Shown: positions 17,431 through 27,450 of the stretch, piece by piece | How the letters are laid out: each line of letters starts with the position of its first letter | How positions within the stretch are numbered: the stretch's first letter is position 1 | DNA from: Adiantum capillus-veneris | Lineage: Eukaryota; Streptophyta; Polypodiopsida; Polypodiales; Pteridaceae | Assembly: GCA_014529385.2 (NCBI GenBank) | Contig: CM043947.1 | Coordinates: forward strand, 99,670,036-99,734,035 | DNA: 64,000 bases | Reading direction: 5' to 3' | Notes under the pieces: generated by a model | Told to the model about the DNA's origin: nothing | The model's database searches: none | What the model saw: the letters and a program-made list of their open reading frames with translations, nothing else | Made by a program: the position numbers and the translations under genes

Positions 17431-17930
17431 TTAGGTGTAGCCTCTAGCTTTAGCTCGATCTTGTGTTGAGCATCATCTACTCCACACACATCGGTGTAGT
17501 CTTTAGCAAAAAGCTTAGGAAACTTCCTTAGCACACATTTGAACTCCCCTCTTTCTACCTTTGTAAGTGTGGTTGATAGCATACCTTCTAGCATCCCTTC
17601 CTCTTCCACACCTTGGTTCTCTTGAGGACCTACCTCCTCCAAGCCTAGGTAAGAGGTCTCTTGGTTGCTTGGCTTAAACCTTACCCCCATGACTTTGATA
17701 GAAGACTCCTCTTCAGTAATGCTGCCACTACTTTTTACTTTTGAAGTGCTATCGATCCAATCTTCCTCAGTTTCACTTTGAGATGACTCTTCATGGAGCT
17801 CCTCTTGGTGTTGGTCCTTCATGTAAAAAACGACCTTCTTATGATTGTTATTTCTGCAAATTAACTTTCCACTCTTCCAATCCTGCAAAACTTGCATTTT
17901 CATTAACCATGGTGTAATAGGACTATTTTT
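17415..17930 (-). pseudogene. Element A protease-RT linker
   Basis: A 162-codon frame begins just inside the protease C-terminal segment PWLMKMQ...DW, homologous to GRPWLMAMRAKQDW of element C. It continues into an acidic, Ser/Glu-rich linker (SQSETEEDWIDS) and ends before the RT. It corresponds to the linker with DSSIEVMG in B and C. The upstream half of the protease is on the other side of the foreign block, at 19240 and above. Confidence 0.75.
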
Positions 17931-19240
17931 TCAAGTTCTTAAAGTAAAAAAGAATGCTATAGGTTAGATCTTTTGTTAAATATGGTTTAAAAGATAGAGA
18001 GTATTAGTCATACACAAATGCGTTCGAGATATTGAGGGAGAAAATATATTCTCTTCACAATGCATTAAAGATGTATTTAGTAATAATTATTGAATAAAAG
18101 ATTATTTGGCTGTAGACTGTAAAGTAAACACGTAGTTAAAATTGAGGTTTTTATGAATATCAGTGTTTTATTTTTATGCATTTTAGCTTAAAATACATGG
18201 GTAGGCTTAAAATAAGTTGAAAAAATAATGGAGACCCAAAAATAGTGTTTTTCTGAGCCGCGACCTAAAAGTTGCATTTTAAGCCAAAAGGAGGGTTTTT
18301 TTGTTTTGCAATTTTGTTTGTGTTGGCTTGTAGAACATACTTGTTTCCATCGTTTTGAGTACCTAGAAATTGATATTCTAAGTTCGTATAACAAAGTTTT
18401 GACAGAAACAAATTGCCAGCAGTAGCAGGGTAGCCTACAAGCAACAACATGTTAGCTTACAAACAAAAATACATATGTAATATCTCTTTTGTTTGATCCA
18501 ATCAAGAAGTGATTGCACTCTTTTATGATGGTAAAAAATGATTTTTTGAATTTGATTATCATGTTGAATTGATTGCACAAGTATGCTCTTTTGGCTATTT
18601 TGTAGACGATACAGAAACCAATGTGTGAAACAGGATCTGTGCAAGGTGTCATGATATTGGGATTGTGATCGTATGGCAATTTTGATTATGATTGTTGTTG
18701 CCATCACGAGATTGAGATTGAGATTGCAATTGTGATTGAGAGTGAGAGTGTGATTGAGATTGAGATTGAGATAGCTTGGGGGTGGTCGTGAGGTTATGAA
18801 ACGAGCTATGCTCTTCTTGTAATGATTACCTTACATCCATACAAATTCTTTATTTCACCTATTTATTATGTGTACTCTGTATTTTTCATTATCAATGTAT
18901 TTCGCTCTCCCGTGTCGTGTCACAAGTGGTATCAGAGTAGTTTCGATTCTACAACATCGATGAAAGAATATGAGAACCGAGTGAAGAAAGAAAAAGATGA
19001 ATGTGGACGAAAATGATCAAATGAGAAGAAGCAAAAAAAACCCAATGACAATGATGAGGACTGTCATGCGAGAGAAGCGGCGGTCAAATAATTATTCAAG
19101 AAGGCTAAGCTCAATGAATTTGTTGACATAAGAAAGATATGCAAAGATTTAGAAGCGTGGATTGAAAAGCTTGAAGATTTGGATTATACTTTCAATATAG
19201 AGAACAAGACGACTAGACTTTCGAATGCTAGAGGAAAGTG
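17931..19240 (+). mobile_element. Foreign block with iMet primer site, probably a truncated LTR element
   Basis: The protease of element A stops at HLGR (about 19240) and resumes at PWLM (about 17928), so the DNA between was inserted. GTAATA on the left and GCAATA on the right could be a decayed target-site duplication. On the plus strand, TGGTATCAGAG at 18927-18937 matches the initiator-Met primer site of copia-type elements. What precedes it may therefore be a 5' LTR ending near CA at 18922, and what follows may be a gag start (ATG at 18960, soon stopped). No second LTR is present. Part of the block (about 18190-18620) recurs inverted at 63648-64000. A degenerate GAGATT-type hexamer repeat sits at 18705-18776. 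Confidence 0.6.
18927..18937 (+). other. Primer-binding site complementary to initiator Met-tRNA
   Basis: TGGTATCAGAG is the start of the standard plant copia primer site (TGGTATCAGAGC). It stands four bases after a CA that could end an LTR. The following base is T rather than C, so it is slightly decayed. Confidence 0.7.
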
Positions 19241-20383
19241 AGTGATAAGGCAATACCTACCAAGATGGAGGATAAATGGGAAACCATTTTCTTTGGTAGA
19301 CATAACATAGAAATCCACTGCCTTCTTAATGCCAAAGGCCTCCACAAAAACATTTTTACAAAATGCCTACGCACCTAGCCTTGCTATTGTTTGCCATTTT
19401 TACTTTGATTTTAGGTGTCTCGTGGATGTGCATGCCTAGTCTGTGCATGAGTCCCTCTGTCATGATGCAAATTTGTGCACCCCCATCCACTAGACCTTTC
19501 CTAACTAACCTTCCTTTGATGTAACAGTCTAGCACCAGTGTTATGTACTCATTCATTTTAGATTGTGCAATTTTTATAGCAGACACACTCTCTTTTACCT
19601 TTCTCCTAGTGCTAACTGCCTTTGTCAAATCCCTCCTAACTTGTGGAAATAATGCAAGAAACTGAGGCCATGTCATATCAGGAACCTTACCTCTCATGTC
19701 TTCCAACAGGTTGTAAGGAGCCATACCATGTCCAAGAGGGAAGTCTTGGAGGTTGATATGACGTTGAGTCCTCGTGGTTTCCTTGGTCTCCTTTGCCTTA
19801 TTTTCTCGTCCATGATCACTTTGTGACATGACTCCTTATTTCTCCTTACCTTTTGCACGGCCACGCTTAATTCCATTTTCTTCCATGTCAACCTCATTTG
19901 AATTTGTCACCTCTACCACATGCACATTTGGATCTGGCAAAGCTGAAACTCCTTCAACTCCTTCTGGAGGTGGTCTTGCACCATTTGGTCTTTGCAAAGG
20001 CATCAGCTATTGCGTAGTTCCTTCCCCTGCATTCATCACTGGATAATTCAAGTTAGGTCTCCCTAGCTCCCCACGGGGCCAAGGACAATTATACATGCCA
20101 TGTATAGACTCTCCTTAATTCCAACATTACAAAATTTTCCTAGGTTGTGGCTCCCACTCCCCAGCTTTCTTTGTTTGTCCCTTGGGACCTACAACTTGTG
20201 CAAGATGAATTGACAAGTTGCTTAAGGATTCATTTAACTTTTCAATCACCTCATCTGACCTCAAGAATCTCTCTAGATGTGGATGCTTGCAACTTTCCCT
20301 TGGGTCTAGGACCCTCTATTAGAACCTCTCCTCTTAGGCACTTGAGTTTTATATACTTCTCAACAACCCTAGTTTCAACTGCA
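19240..20383 (-). pseudogene. Element A gag C-terminus and protease, N-terminal half
   Basis: Minus-strand pieces from 20380 down match element C gag: a KLK.L...segment, then LSNLSIHLAQ, then a decayed CCHC knuckle (CWN, stop, GE..HGMYNC). A frame of 157 codons (19829-19356) then carries FPLGHGMAPYNL, MTWPQFLALFP and the protease motif VDGGAQICIM. Below 19356 the frame shifts, but FVEAFGIKKAVDFYVM and FILHLGR continue the protease up to the foreign block. The nucleocapsid knuckle has a stop at the second Cys codon. The 5' limit at 20383 is the junction with the element B LTR. Confidence 0.8.
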
Positions 20384-20753
20384 TCACCACACCCCCCTCC
20401 AAGCTTAACCACTAGCGGGGCGCCGCCAAATTGGCCACACCCTCCATTATCGCCAGAAGATGGACTCTCTCTCTCTCTCCTACTACTCGGCTCCACCAAT
20501 ATTCTCTCTCTCTCCTACTCTAACGCTGCACCCGGCCCAGTGGGCGCATAAGACGCTGATGCCTCTGTCACACCCTCTGGCAGCCGCCACAGATATTTTA
20601 TATACTCTATCTCTCTCTTTCAAATATCCTCTCTCTCCCTCTCTTTTTGCTCGTCCACACCCCAGCTTTGGCGGGCCACCATATTATATTCCTCTCCCCC
20701 TCTCGTCCACACCCCCTTTGGCCTTATACCCCCACCCATCTTCACCTAGCTCT

Positions 20754-20755
<2 letters not shown>

Positions 20756-20812
<57 letters not shown>
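20756..20812. repeat. (CT)n microsatellite in the B 5' LTR
   Basis: About 28 CT units. The same position in the 3' LTR (29389-29427) has about 19. Confidence 0.95.
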
Positions 20813-20814
<2 letters not shown>

Positions 20815-20834
20815 GGCCCGCAGACCATGGAAGG

Positions 20835-20869
<35 letters not shown>

Positions 20870-20969
20870 CCTTCTCCACCACTCACCCTATCCCCTATCC
20901 CCTCTCACCCTCTCTCACAACCTCACACTCCCTCTCTCACCTTTTTTCCCTTGGTGGGAACTGCCGCTA

Positions 20970-21073
<104 letters not shown>

Positions 21074-21548
21074 GCTAAGCCCTTCGTTGACTAAGTACCC
21101 CCCATTTCGGCCGCTTTCGAGCCCACTGACGCTCTCTCTTGCTCGCACCCTCGGACCCAGCCCTCGCGGGCGCCTTGAAGCAATACAACCACACACACCG
21201 CCCCTATCCTCTCACCCCCCCTCTCTCCACACCCTCTCTCCCTCACACTCGTGCTGTCCGCAGAAAAGCTACCATTCACCGGCATCTCGCGACCACGATG
21301 CCCTCTTCAATAAACCGCAGGTTATTATCACCATTTTTCAGTTTTCACCCAAGCCTTGTAAAAAGATCCCAACTTGTAAATTTTCACCTCTCTAGGTGAT
21401 GGTCACAAAGGCCCACCTGGAGGTTATCATTTTAATAACTCCCAAGACAAAGCAAGAGTCAACCACCCCGAGCCCACCGCCTTGCTTTGTCTCCCTGATT
21501 AGCTTACCCTAATCAAACCGGATTACCCTGATGTAAGCAGCCAACACC

Positions 21549-21556
21549 TATAAAAG
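21549..21556 (+). promoter_or_regulatory. TATA box of the element B LTR
   Basis: CTATAAAAGGG at the expected place in the LTR, with the same sequence in the 3' LTR at 30783-30790. Transcription would begin about 30 bases downstream, which defines the U3/R border. Confidence 0.7.
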
Positions 21557-21733
21557 GGCACTGAGAGGTCACTATCGGGGGGGCAGTTCATGAGAGGTCA
21601 GCACTTGGTAGAGTTTTAGTGGGAGGAATTGGCACTATTGGCATCATGGGGAGGGGACTTTGTGTAATGGTTTGTTTTGGGAATTGCATCATGTGAAGAG
21701 AGCTACGTCCACCTCTCGACTCCAATGGTCGAT

Positions 21734-21872
<139 letters not shown>

Positions 21873-22128
21873 TTCTTGGTAGCAAGTTTCTTATCATCGA
21901 GTCATCCCTAGAGAACGCACCAAGTAGATTCACCATCTCTCTCTCTATCTCTCCATCACCACGGTGTGCCACCTCATCAGAAAGAAGATCATTTGTAAAA
22001 TACGGAAAGACATAATTCTCCCTCACACCCCCGAGGGTTTTCATCATTTGTTAATGCTCTCTCTCTCTCTTTGTGTGTAAGTTCGTGATGTTTCACATCA
22101 TCGTTGTCTGCATCCTAGCCGCCCAAAT

Positions 22129-22143
22129 CTAGGTGGTGCCCCC
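22129..22143 (+). promoter_or_regulatory. Conserved PBS-like motif in the LTR (CTAGGTGGTGCCCCC)
   Basis: This motif lies 93 bases before the PBS start in the 5' LTR of element B, with a copy at 31262-31276 in its 3' LTR. The same motif is found at matching places in the LTRs of element C, the solo LTR and element A. Its GGTGCCCCC part equals the core of the PBS. The function is unknown. Confidence 0.6.
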
Positions 22144-22235
22144 TGTTTGCTTTACTGTGATCGGCTCGTGGCGTGCATCGGCACGCGGCGTTAGGGGCCG
22201 TCGGGATTCGCTCGCGCTTTGTGCCCCGGATCATT

Positions 22236-22255
22236 TGGTGCCCCCACTGAGGAGG
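22236..22255 (+). other. Primer-binding site of element B
   Basis: TGGTGCCCCCACTGAGGAGG starts two bases after the LTR end GGATCA, and the identical 20-mer is present in element C. It would pair with a tRNA ending ...GGGGGCACCA. It resembles the tRNA-Arg primer site I recall for Ogre elements (TGGCGACTCCACTG) with three differences, so a tRNA-Arg primer is possible but unproven. Confidence 0.85.
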
Positions 22256-22308
22256 GCTTCTCGAAAACCTTCGGTTTACAATGCTGGAAGTAATGCATGC
22301 CATCAATC

Positions 22309-22542
22309 ATGGACAAATGGCTGGAGGAATTCTGTAACTGGAGGATGGAAGAGGAGGAGACTAAAGAGGCACTAGCCGCCTTCATTCAAGTGCTACTGCC
22401 AGGCTGTAGTATCGTCAGTATTCAAGAGGTAAGATCCCCATCTCATGTTGCTCATTCTAACCACAAATTGAGAGCATTAGGTGGGAGCCATATGAAGTGT
22501 CATCACTGCTATCAACCAAAGCACACTCGTAATGAGTGCTAG
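22309..22542 (+). CDS. Leader ORFa of element B: small CCHC zinc-knuckle protein
   Basis: A 77-codon frame lies between PBS and gag. I start it at the ATG of MDKWLEEF because element C begins its homologue at MDEWLLEF. Shared features are the N-terminal [DE]EE-rich helix-like part, LLPGC(S/C)IVSI(Q/E)EV, and a terminal CCHC knuckle CHHCYQPKHTRNEC (C-x2-C-x4-H-x4-C). The frame ends one codon after the last Cys. Its final codons contain the ATG of the next ORF. The knuckle suggests RNA binding, comparable with nucleocapsid. This is separate from the real gag knuckle further down (about 24349-24390). I know of no named family. Confidence 0.65.
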   Translation: MDKWLEEFCNWRMEEEETKEALAAFIQVLLPGCSIVSIQEVRSPSHVAHSNHKLRALGGSHMKCHHCYQPKHTRNEC

Positions 22543-23490
22543 CAACGAAGGCAACGAAGGGACTGAAATCGTCTACATCAACATTCACCGCGAAGAGGTC
22601 GTCCACATCAAAGGAGGAAAGAAAACGGTAAGACCCCTCTTTCCTAAGGAAACTACTCCAAAGTGGCCTAAAGGGGTTGCTCGAGCCAAAGGAAAGGAGA
22701 GGCTAAGCCAGTTTGGAAACACATGACCCCAAAGGGAGAAGCATTTGGCCAAGCAAGTACTTCAAGCATAGAGAGCTGGGTCGTATCCAGCTTTCCAAAG
22801 AGAAAGTCATCTGAGGCTAAGCGGGGAAAGGTCGCCTATAGATTCGCACGGCGCATGCGAGTGTTGCCAGTCCACTTTGATAGTCCTGAAGCAGAAGTGG
22901 TGAGAAGATTTCCATGCCCTAGGGAGGAGTGGTTCGGCTACTATTCTCGCTGTTTTGGAGGACGGGTAGAGGGTCTTCCGTCTCTTTCCCTACAACTTAT
23001 CCTGAAAAAGCTCTCCACCACGGGTGAAACCTAGCGGGTGGGAGATGAGTTGTAGCTGAATGGATTAGAGTTCATGCAGCGCGCCGAATACGGAAATTAC
23101 CTGCAGTTGCTACTAGCCAAAAGGCTGGGAGTGGTCAGGCGCGTCGCCATCACCCCGTACGTGCTGAGTGACGAAGGAAAGGTAGAGCCCATGAAAGGCG
23201 ACGACCTCCTGTGGATGTGCCGACTCATCAACACTGGCACAGTAAGAGTATAAGTAAGTACTCCACCCTCTGTGCATGATGGAAAAGGGCTGACAACATT
23301 CCCTTTTAGATTCGTGCAGCATATGTATGTGAATATCTATGTAGATAGAAAGATCTTCTACCAACAAAAGATTGTGTATCTGTTTGGTGCGGCGGTGCTA
23401 GGAGAAATCCTTAATTCCCCAAACCCTATCATTCTCACCATACAGGATTACCACCACTCCTTCAATGTTTCCATCTTTATCTTGTTTTAA
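22532..23490 (+). pseudogene. Leader ORFb of element B, unknown protein with frameshifts
   Basis: It starts with ATGAGTGC inside the last codons of ORFa (11-base overlap) and reads MSASNEG...EIVYINIHREEV, matching MSAT...AIIFSLDIRTGV of element C. The first frame ends at 22726. A second frame (22723-23034) and further pieces continue the same protein: EYGNYLQLLLAKRLGVVRRVAITPY at about 23084-23160, and at 23272-23490 a C-terminal block with DRKIFYQQ. Element C has DRKMFYQQ in the same place. No domain is recognised. Its position recalls ORF1 of Ogre elements, which also lies between PBS and gag. Frameshifts make this copy a pseudogene. Confidence 0.55.
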
Positions 23491-23520
23491 TCTATCCACC
23501 CAACCCTGTAAAAAGCTGCT

Positions 23521-23579
23521 ATGAGCCGCTACTGTCATTAATATAAAAGAAAAAAGAAAAAAGAAAAAAGAGAAAAAGG
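23521..23579 (+). other. Purine-rich spacer between ORFb and gag
   Basis: A run of AAAAAAG-like purine repeats stands between ORFb and the gag ATG. A similar purine run (gaagaaaaaagag) is found before gag in element C when read on its coding strand as pyrimidines, so it is not a shared PPT. No gene here. Confidence 0.3.
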
Positions 23580-23603
23580 TTTGTAATTTCCTGAGTCACT
23601 ACC

Positions 23604-24436
23604 ATGGCAAGTGTTTCTTTCCCCACATTCAGTGGACAGAAGGGAGAAGATCTCACCACCAACTTTCTGGATGATTTCGACATCGCTTGTGTGGTTTCCA
23701 ACAAGGATGATGACGCCTCACGACTATGAATTTTTTCTCTACTGATGGAAGTAGAGGCCAAGTCCTGGTACAATGATTTGCCCCGGGCTACCAAGAATGC
23801 ATGGATGTATTACATGCTGCCTTTGTGAAGAGGTTTGGTGGAGGCACAACCTCAGAGAAGCTATGGCAGTTATTGACAAAATTGAAGCAGGGTCTGCTAG
23901 AGTACGCCACTTATGAGTCCAAGTTTGTGGACTTATGGGAGAGATGGGTTGCCTCATTGGAGGAAGGAAAAGGAGCGCCTAATTTCCTGAAGAAGGACCA
24001 TTTCATTGCTGGCCTATGGCCGTCGCTTAGAGAGAAGGTGAAGGGAAGGTTTCCTGCAACGTATGAGTTGGCAGTAGAAGTAGCCCGCCTTAAAGACAAG
24101 AAGTTGCACATGCAAGCAAGAGTAAACGAGTTAGAGGAAACAAGATCGGTCTGACCAACCCCAGTGACTGCAACAACCATTCATACAGCCCAACCACAAG
24201 AGGCATCAGAGGAGCAGCAAGACCTACTGAGTCGCATCACTACCCAACTAGAGAGTTTATCCATGCATCTGGTGCAACAAGGGCATGCACCTGTCAGAAA
24301 TCCAGAACAAGGAAGAGGACAACAAAGAAAAAACCAAGAGTACAATTGCTACAATTGCAGGGAAGACGGCCATGGCATGTACTACTGCCCACATCCAAGG
24401 AGGCAGAATTTCAATAGAGGAGGGAGACAGAATTAG
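23604..24436 (+). pseudogene. Element B gag: capsid and CCHC nucleocapsid
   Basis: The start is the ATG of MASVSFPTFSG, matched by MASV in element C. The capsid part carries FLDDFDIACV, SWYNDLP, AAFVKRFGGGTTSEKLWQLL and YESKFVDLWERWVASL, which is the Retrotrans_gag pattern. The nucleocapsid ends with one knuckle, CYNCREDGHGMYYC, at about 24349-24390. Faults: a TGA where element C has Arg (about 23727), a one-base loss near 23800 that shifts the frame, a TGA at 24152-24154 and a TAG at 24434-24436. The ancestral frame continues straight into the protease, so gag-pol was one polyprotein. Confidence 0.85.
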
Positions 24437-25720
24437 ATCTCTCCACCAAGGGCAAGACCACCACCACCCAGGAAACTAGGACCGATTCCACCGGTCCAAA
24501 TCCTTCAACCACCTATACAACAACAACAACCACTACCACCTCTTATTCCACCACTACCCCCACCACGTGCTGTAAATCAAGCAGTGAGTGTCATTAGCTT
24601 GGAAGCCAAAGGGAAGACAAAGGTAGAAGAATCAGTTCAAGAGAAGCACAAAGGGAAAGCAAAAGTAGAAGAAGTGGATGCTATGGGAATGAAGCATGCC
24701 AGGCATGAAGAAGCCTCTCAAAAAGAGGAGAAAATGAAAGATAAGGGCGAGTCTAGCAAGTAAGCAGCTAAACCGCGACGGAAGATAGACATCATGGATT
24801 TTTCACTAGGTGAGTATGCTAAACCATACAACTTAGTTCAGGATGTGTTGATGCAGGGCCCAAAGATAACTTGGCCCCAATTACTCCACCCTGCACCAAG
24901 GATGAGGAAGCAATGGACAAAGATGGTAAGTACACGGAAGTCAAAACCAAGGATAGCTGGGGCTATCTCTGGGAGGAATCTCAATGACATCCTACCAACT
25001 ATGAATGCCCACATAAAGGGGCAGAGAATCTCAAACGTATAAATAGATGGTGGCGCTCAAATATGCATCATGAGTGAAAGAATGATGAACCATCTAGGTC
25101 TAGAGGTAAGTAGGCCGGCACCCTGCCGAGCCAAAATGGCAAACAATGTAAGAGTGAAATGCGTAGGCATTGTAAATGCGGTCAAAGTAAAAGCATTCAA
25201 TACGGAAGTGGAGGTAGACATCTTTGTCATGCCACACAAAGGGGAGGGCTACCCTATCATTCTTGGGAGACCGTGGCTCATGGCTATGGAAGCTAAGCAA
25301 GACTGGAGTACATGAGTGATTTAGATGAAGGATGCTAAAGGAGAGTCCATATTCTACGACATGAGAACTGGGAAGCAATGCAACATGATTTTGGAGGCTT
25401 CAAAAGATGAGTCCACCAGTGACTATTCATCTACCTCAGGAGAAGAGACAACAACAACTGAAGAGAGTGACAGTAGCATCGAAGTGATGGGGGTCATCCT
25501 TAAAGACCCAAAGAGTTTGACACAATCTGAAGCACCCCCGACAAACCAAGAGGAGCCGTCAGGTATGCAATCCTTAGAGAATGCAAGTAAGCTACACCGG
25601 ATGCTCTCAAAAGAGTTAACCGATGAAGAAAGGAAGAAGTATGTCTCCATGCTAGGTAATTTCACTACACTATTCATTAATGGCTATGATCAGATCATAG
25701 GAATCACAGTAGTATAACAC
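24437..25720 (+). pseudogene. Element B protease region with proline-rich and acidic linkers
   Basis: In the gag frame, a proline-rich stretch (24440-24580) and a lysine/glutamate-rich stretch lead to FSLGEYAKPYNLV and ITWPQLL. The aspartic protease follows. Its active-site segment is IDGGAQICIM (about 25045-25075), where most retropepsins have D-S-G or D-T-G; all three Tat copies here have DGGA. The flap-to-C-terminal part reads FVMPHKGEGYPIILGRPWLM. An acidic linker with TTTEESDSSIEVMG ends the region. Nonsense codons at about 24761, 25040, 25313, 25322 and 25715 replace sense codons present in element C. Confidence 0.85.
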
Positions 25721-26960
25721 CACATTAAGCTCAAGGAAGGTAGTAAACCCGTGGTGCAGAAGCTCAGGAGACTTGCAGTAATCCAACAAGAGGCACTACT
25801 TAAAGAAGTGAGGAGTTTGCTACAGGGAGGTTTCATCTACCCTGTCAAAGACTCAGAATGGGTCTCCCCAGTGGTAGTCACACCAAAGAAGAATGGCAAG
25901 TGGAGAGTCTGTGTGGACTATAAACCTCTCAATGCAGCCACAAAAAGGGATCACTTTCCCCTCCCATTCCAAGATGAAATTCTCAATGAAGTGGCGGGTC
26001 ACGAGCGATACACAGTGTGTGATGTCTACTCAGGATACTTTCAAATTAGCATTGCGGAGGAGGACCAGAAGAAGACAACCTTCATCAGACATTGGGGATG
26101 CTTTGCTTACAGAGTGATGCCTTTTGGCCTCACCAACGCTCCGGCCACATTTCAGCACTATGTGACCTTTGTCTTCCAACCCTACTTTGGAACGTCAATA
26201 TGGGTTTTCATAGATGATTTCTGCATCTATAGTTCATGGGCCCTCCATTTAAGCGAAGTCTATGATGGCTTAACCAAGCTGCAAACCTTGGGTAGCCAGC
26301 TCAATGTAGATAAGTGTCACATTGGTGAGAGCAAAGTCACTATCCTTGGTCATGTAATTTCAACAAAGGGAATTGAGGCTGACCCCAGCTCTAGTATCTT
26401 TGTTGTCACCCACCACAGCTAAGCAATTGGTTTCTTTTCTTTAGAAGGTAAGATACTTAAGCAGGTTCACTCACTTGCTATCTCAAGCGGTCATCCCTCT
26501 ACAACAAGTCGCCTAGAGGGATGTCTTCTCATGGAGTGAAGAAAATGAGCAGCAATTTACCGAGGTGAAGCAAATCCTAGCTATGCTTCCCACCATTTCA
26601 CCCCCCAAATGGGACGAGACATTCTATGTGAACCCTAGTGTAGGAAGTGATACACTTGGAGCCGTATTAATGCAAAAGGACCCCCAAAATTCTTTCATGC
26701 GTCCTATTTACTTCTCTAGTCGTGTCATGACCCCATCAAAAAAGGGATATAGCAGTAGAACACATGGTTCTCGCACTAATGTTTGCTACCACAAAATTCT
26801 TCTCTTATCTTCTACCTAGACCCTTTGTCATCCTGAAAAATGGAGGAAGTCTTCCCATATGTAATGCGACACATGGATGTCTCATCTAGGATCTCTAAAT
26901 GGCTAGTTAGGTTACAAGAGTTCGACTACACCATGCACGTGGAAAACTTCACCCGGGCTA
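25721..26960 (+). pseudogene. Element B reverse transcriptase and first RNase H
   Basis: A 223-codon frame (25751-26422) covers most of the RT: GFIYPVKDSEWVSP, TPKKNGKWRVCVDY, YTVCDVYSGYFQI with the first catalytic Asp, MPFGLTNAPATF, and FIDDFCIYSS with the Asp pair. The RT residues look intact. A frameshift follows at about 26395. The gypsy RNase H (26565-26830) has VNPSVGSDTLGAVLMQ, where the usual first Asp (DAS) is Asn, then PIYFSSRVM. Further frameshifts occur near 26740 and 26820. The motif SSRISKW marks the end of this domain. Confidence 0.88.
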
Positions 26961-27054
26961 GTTTAGCAGGAATTCTCACTCACCACCAAGAAGCTGAAGA
27001 TCAACACGGAAGCAAGTGAAGAGTCATCGATGGTAGAGAGTCCTAAGCTAGAAG

Positions 27055-27450
27055 GAGCTCACTCACTTTTGTTTGACGGAGCATACAAGAGAACAGTGGA
27101 CCAGTCTGCAGCAGCTGGCATAATCATTTTCAATGAGCAATAGGAAAGGGTATTCTCCATCGGGCAGTTATTACACTCCCACTCCAACAACGAAGCAGAG
27201 TATGCAGCTCTAATTCTTGGGTTGGAACAGTGTATTTCACAAGGAATTCAACGCCTAAATGTGTTTGGCGATGCTTTGCTTTTGATAAGGCAGATAAACT
27301 GCCTTGGGTTTGTAAAAATCAAGTTTTACTTGGTCAGCTATGCCAAGTTAAGGATCTTTTAAGGAAATTTGAAGCAGTGAAACTATTTCATGTCCCCAAA
27401 ACAGAAAATCAGGAGGTAGATGCTCTAGCCAAAGAAAGAATACAGGACGT
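27055..27450 (+). pseudogene. Element B second (archaeal-type) RNase H
   Basis: Read in the polyprotein frame, this region shows LLFDGAYKR (first Asp), AAGIIIF, HSNNEAEYAALILGLE (Glu), QRLNVFGDALLL (second Asp) and ENQEVDALA (last Asp). These are the four acidic positions of a complete RNase H of the type found after the gypsy RNase H in Tat elements. A TAG at about 27142 and a small frame slip near 27290 break it. Confidence 0.82.

Larger units (their letters stand above)
8915..20383 (-). mobile_element. Element A: decayed Ty3/gypsy (Tat-type) LTR retrotransposon, 5' end missing
   Basis: Read on the minus strand, the order is gag zinc knuckle, protease, acidic linker, RT, RNase H, second RNase H, integrase, polypurine tract and 3' LTR. 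The second RNase H and the pol order place it in the Tat group. Two pieces are foreign: a 2.68-kb solo LTR inside the integrase core (12514-15191) and a block with an iMet primer site inside the protease region (about 17931-19240). The 5' LTR, primer site and N-terminal gag are absent because the element stops at the truncated LTR of element B near 20384. Many stops and frameshifts show that it is old. Confidence 0.85.

Noticed and set aside
18822-19016. Independent host gene ending KKEKDECGRK
   Set aside because: The ATG lies shortly after an iMet primer site, so it is better read as the start of a retroelement gag that stops after 18 codons.
20500-20960. Large plus-strand frame 20460-21395 (311 codons) as a gene
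   Set aside because: It lies wholly in the element B LTR, and most of it is CT-repeat translation.
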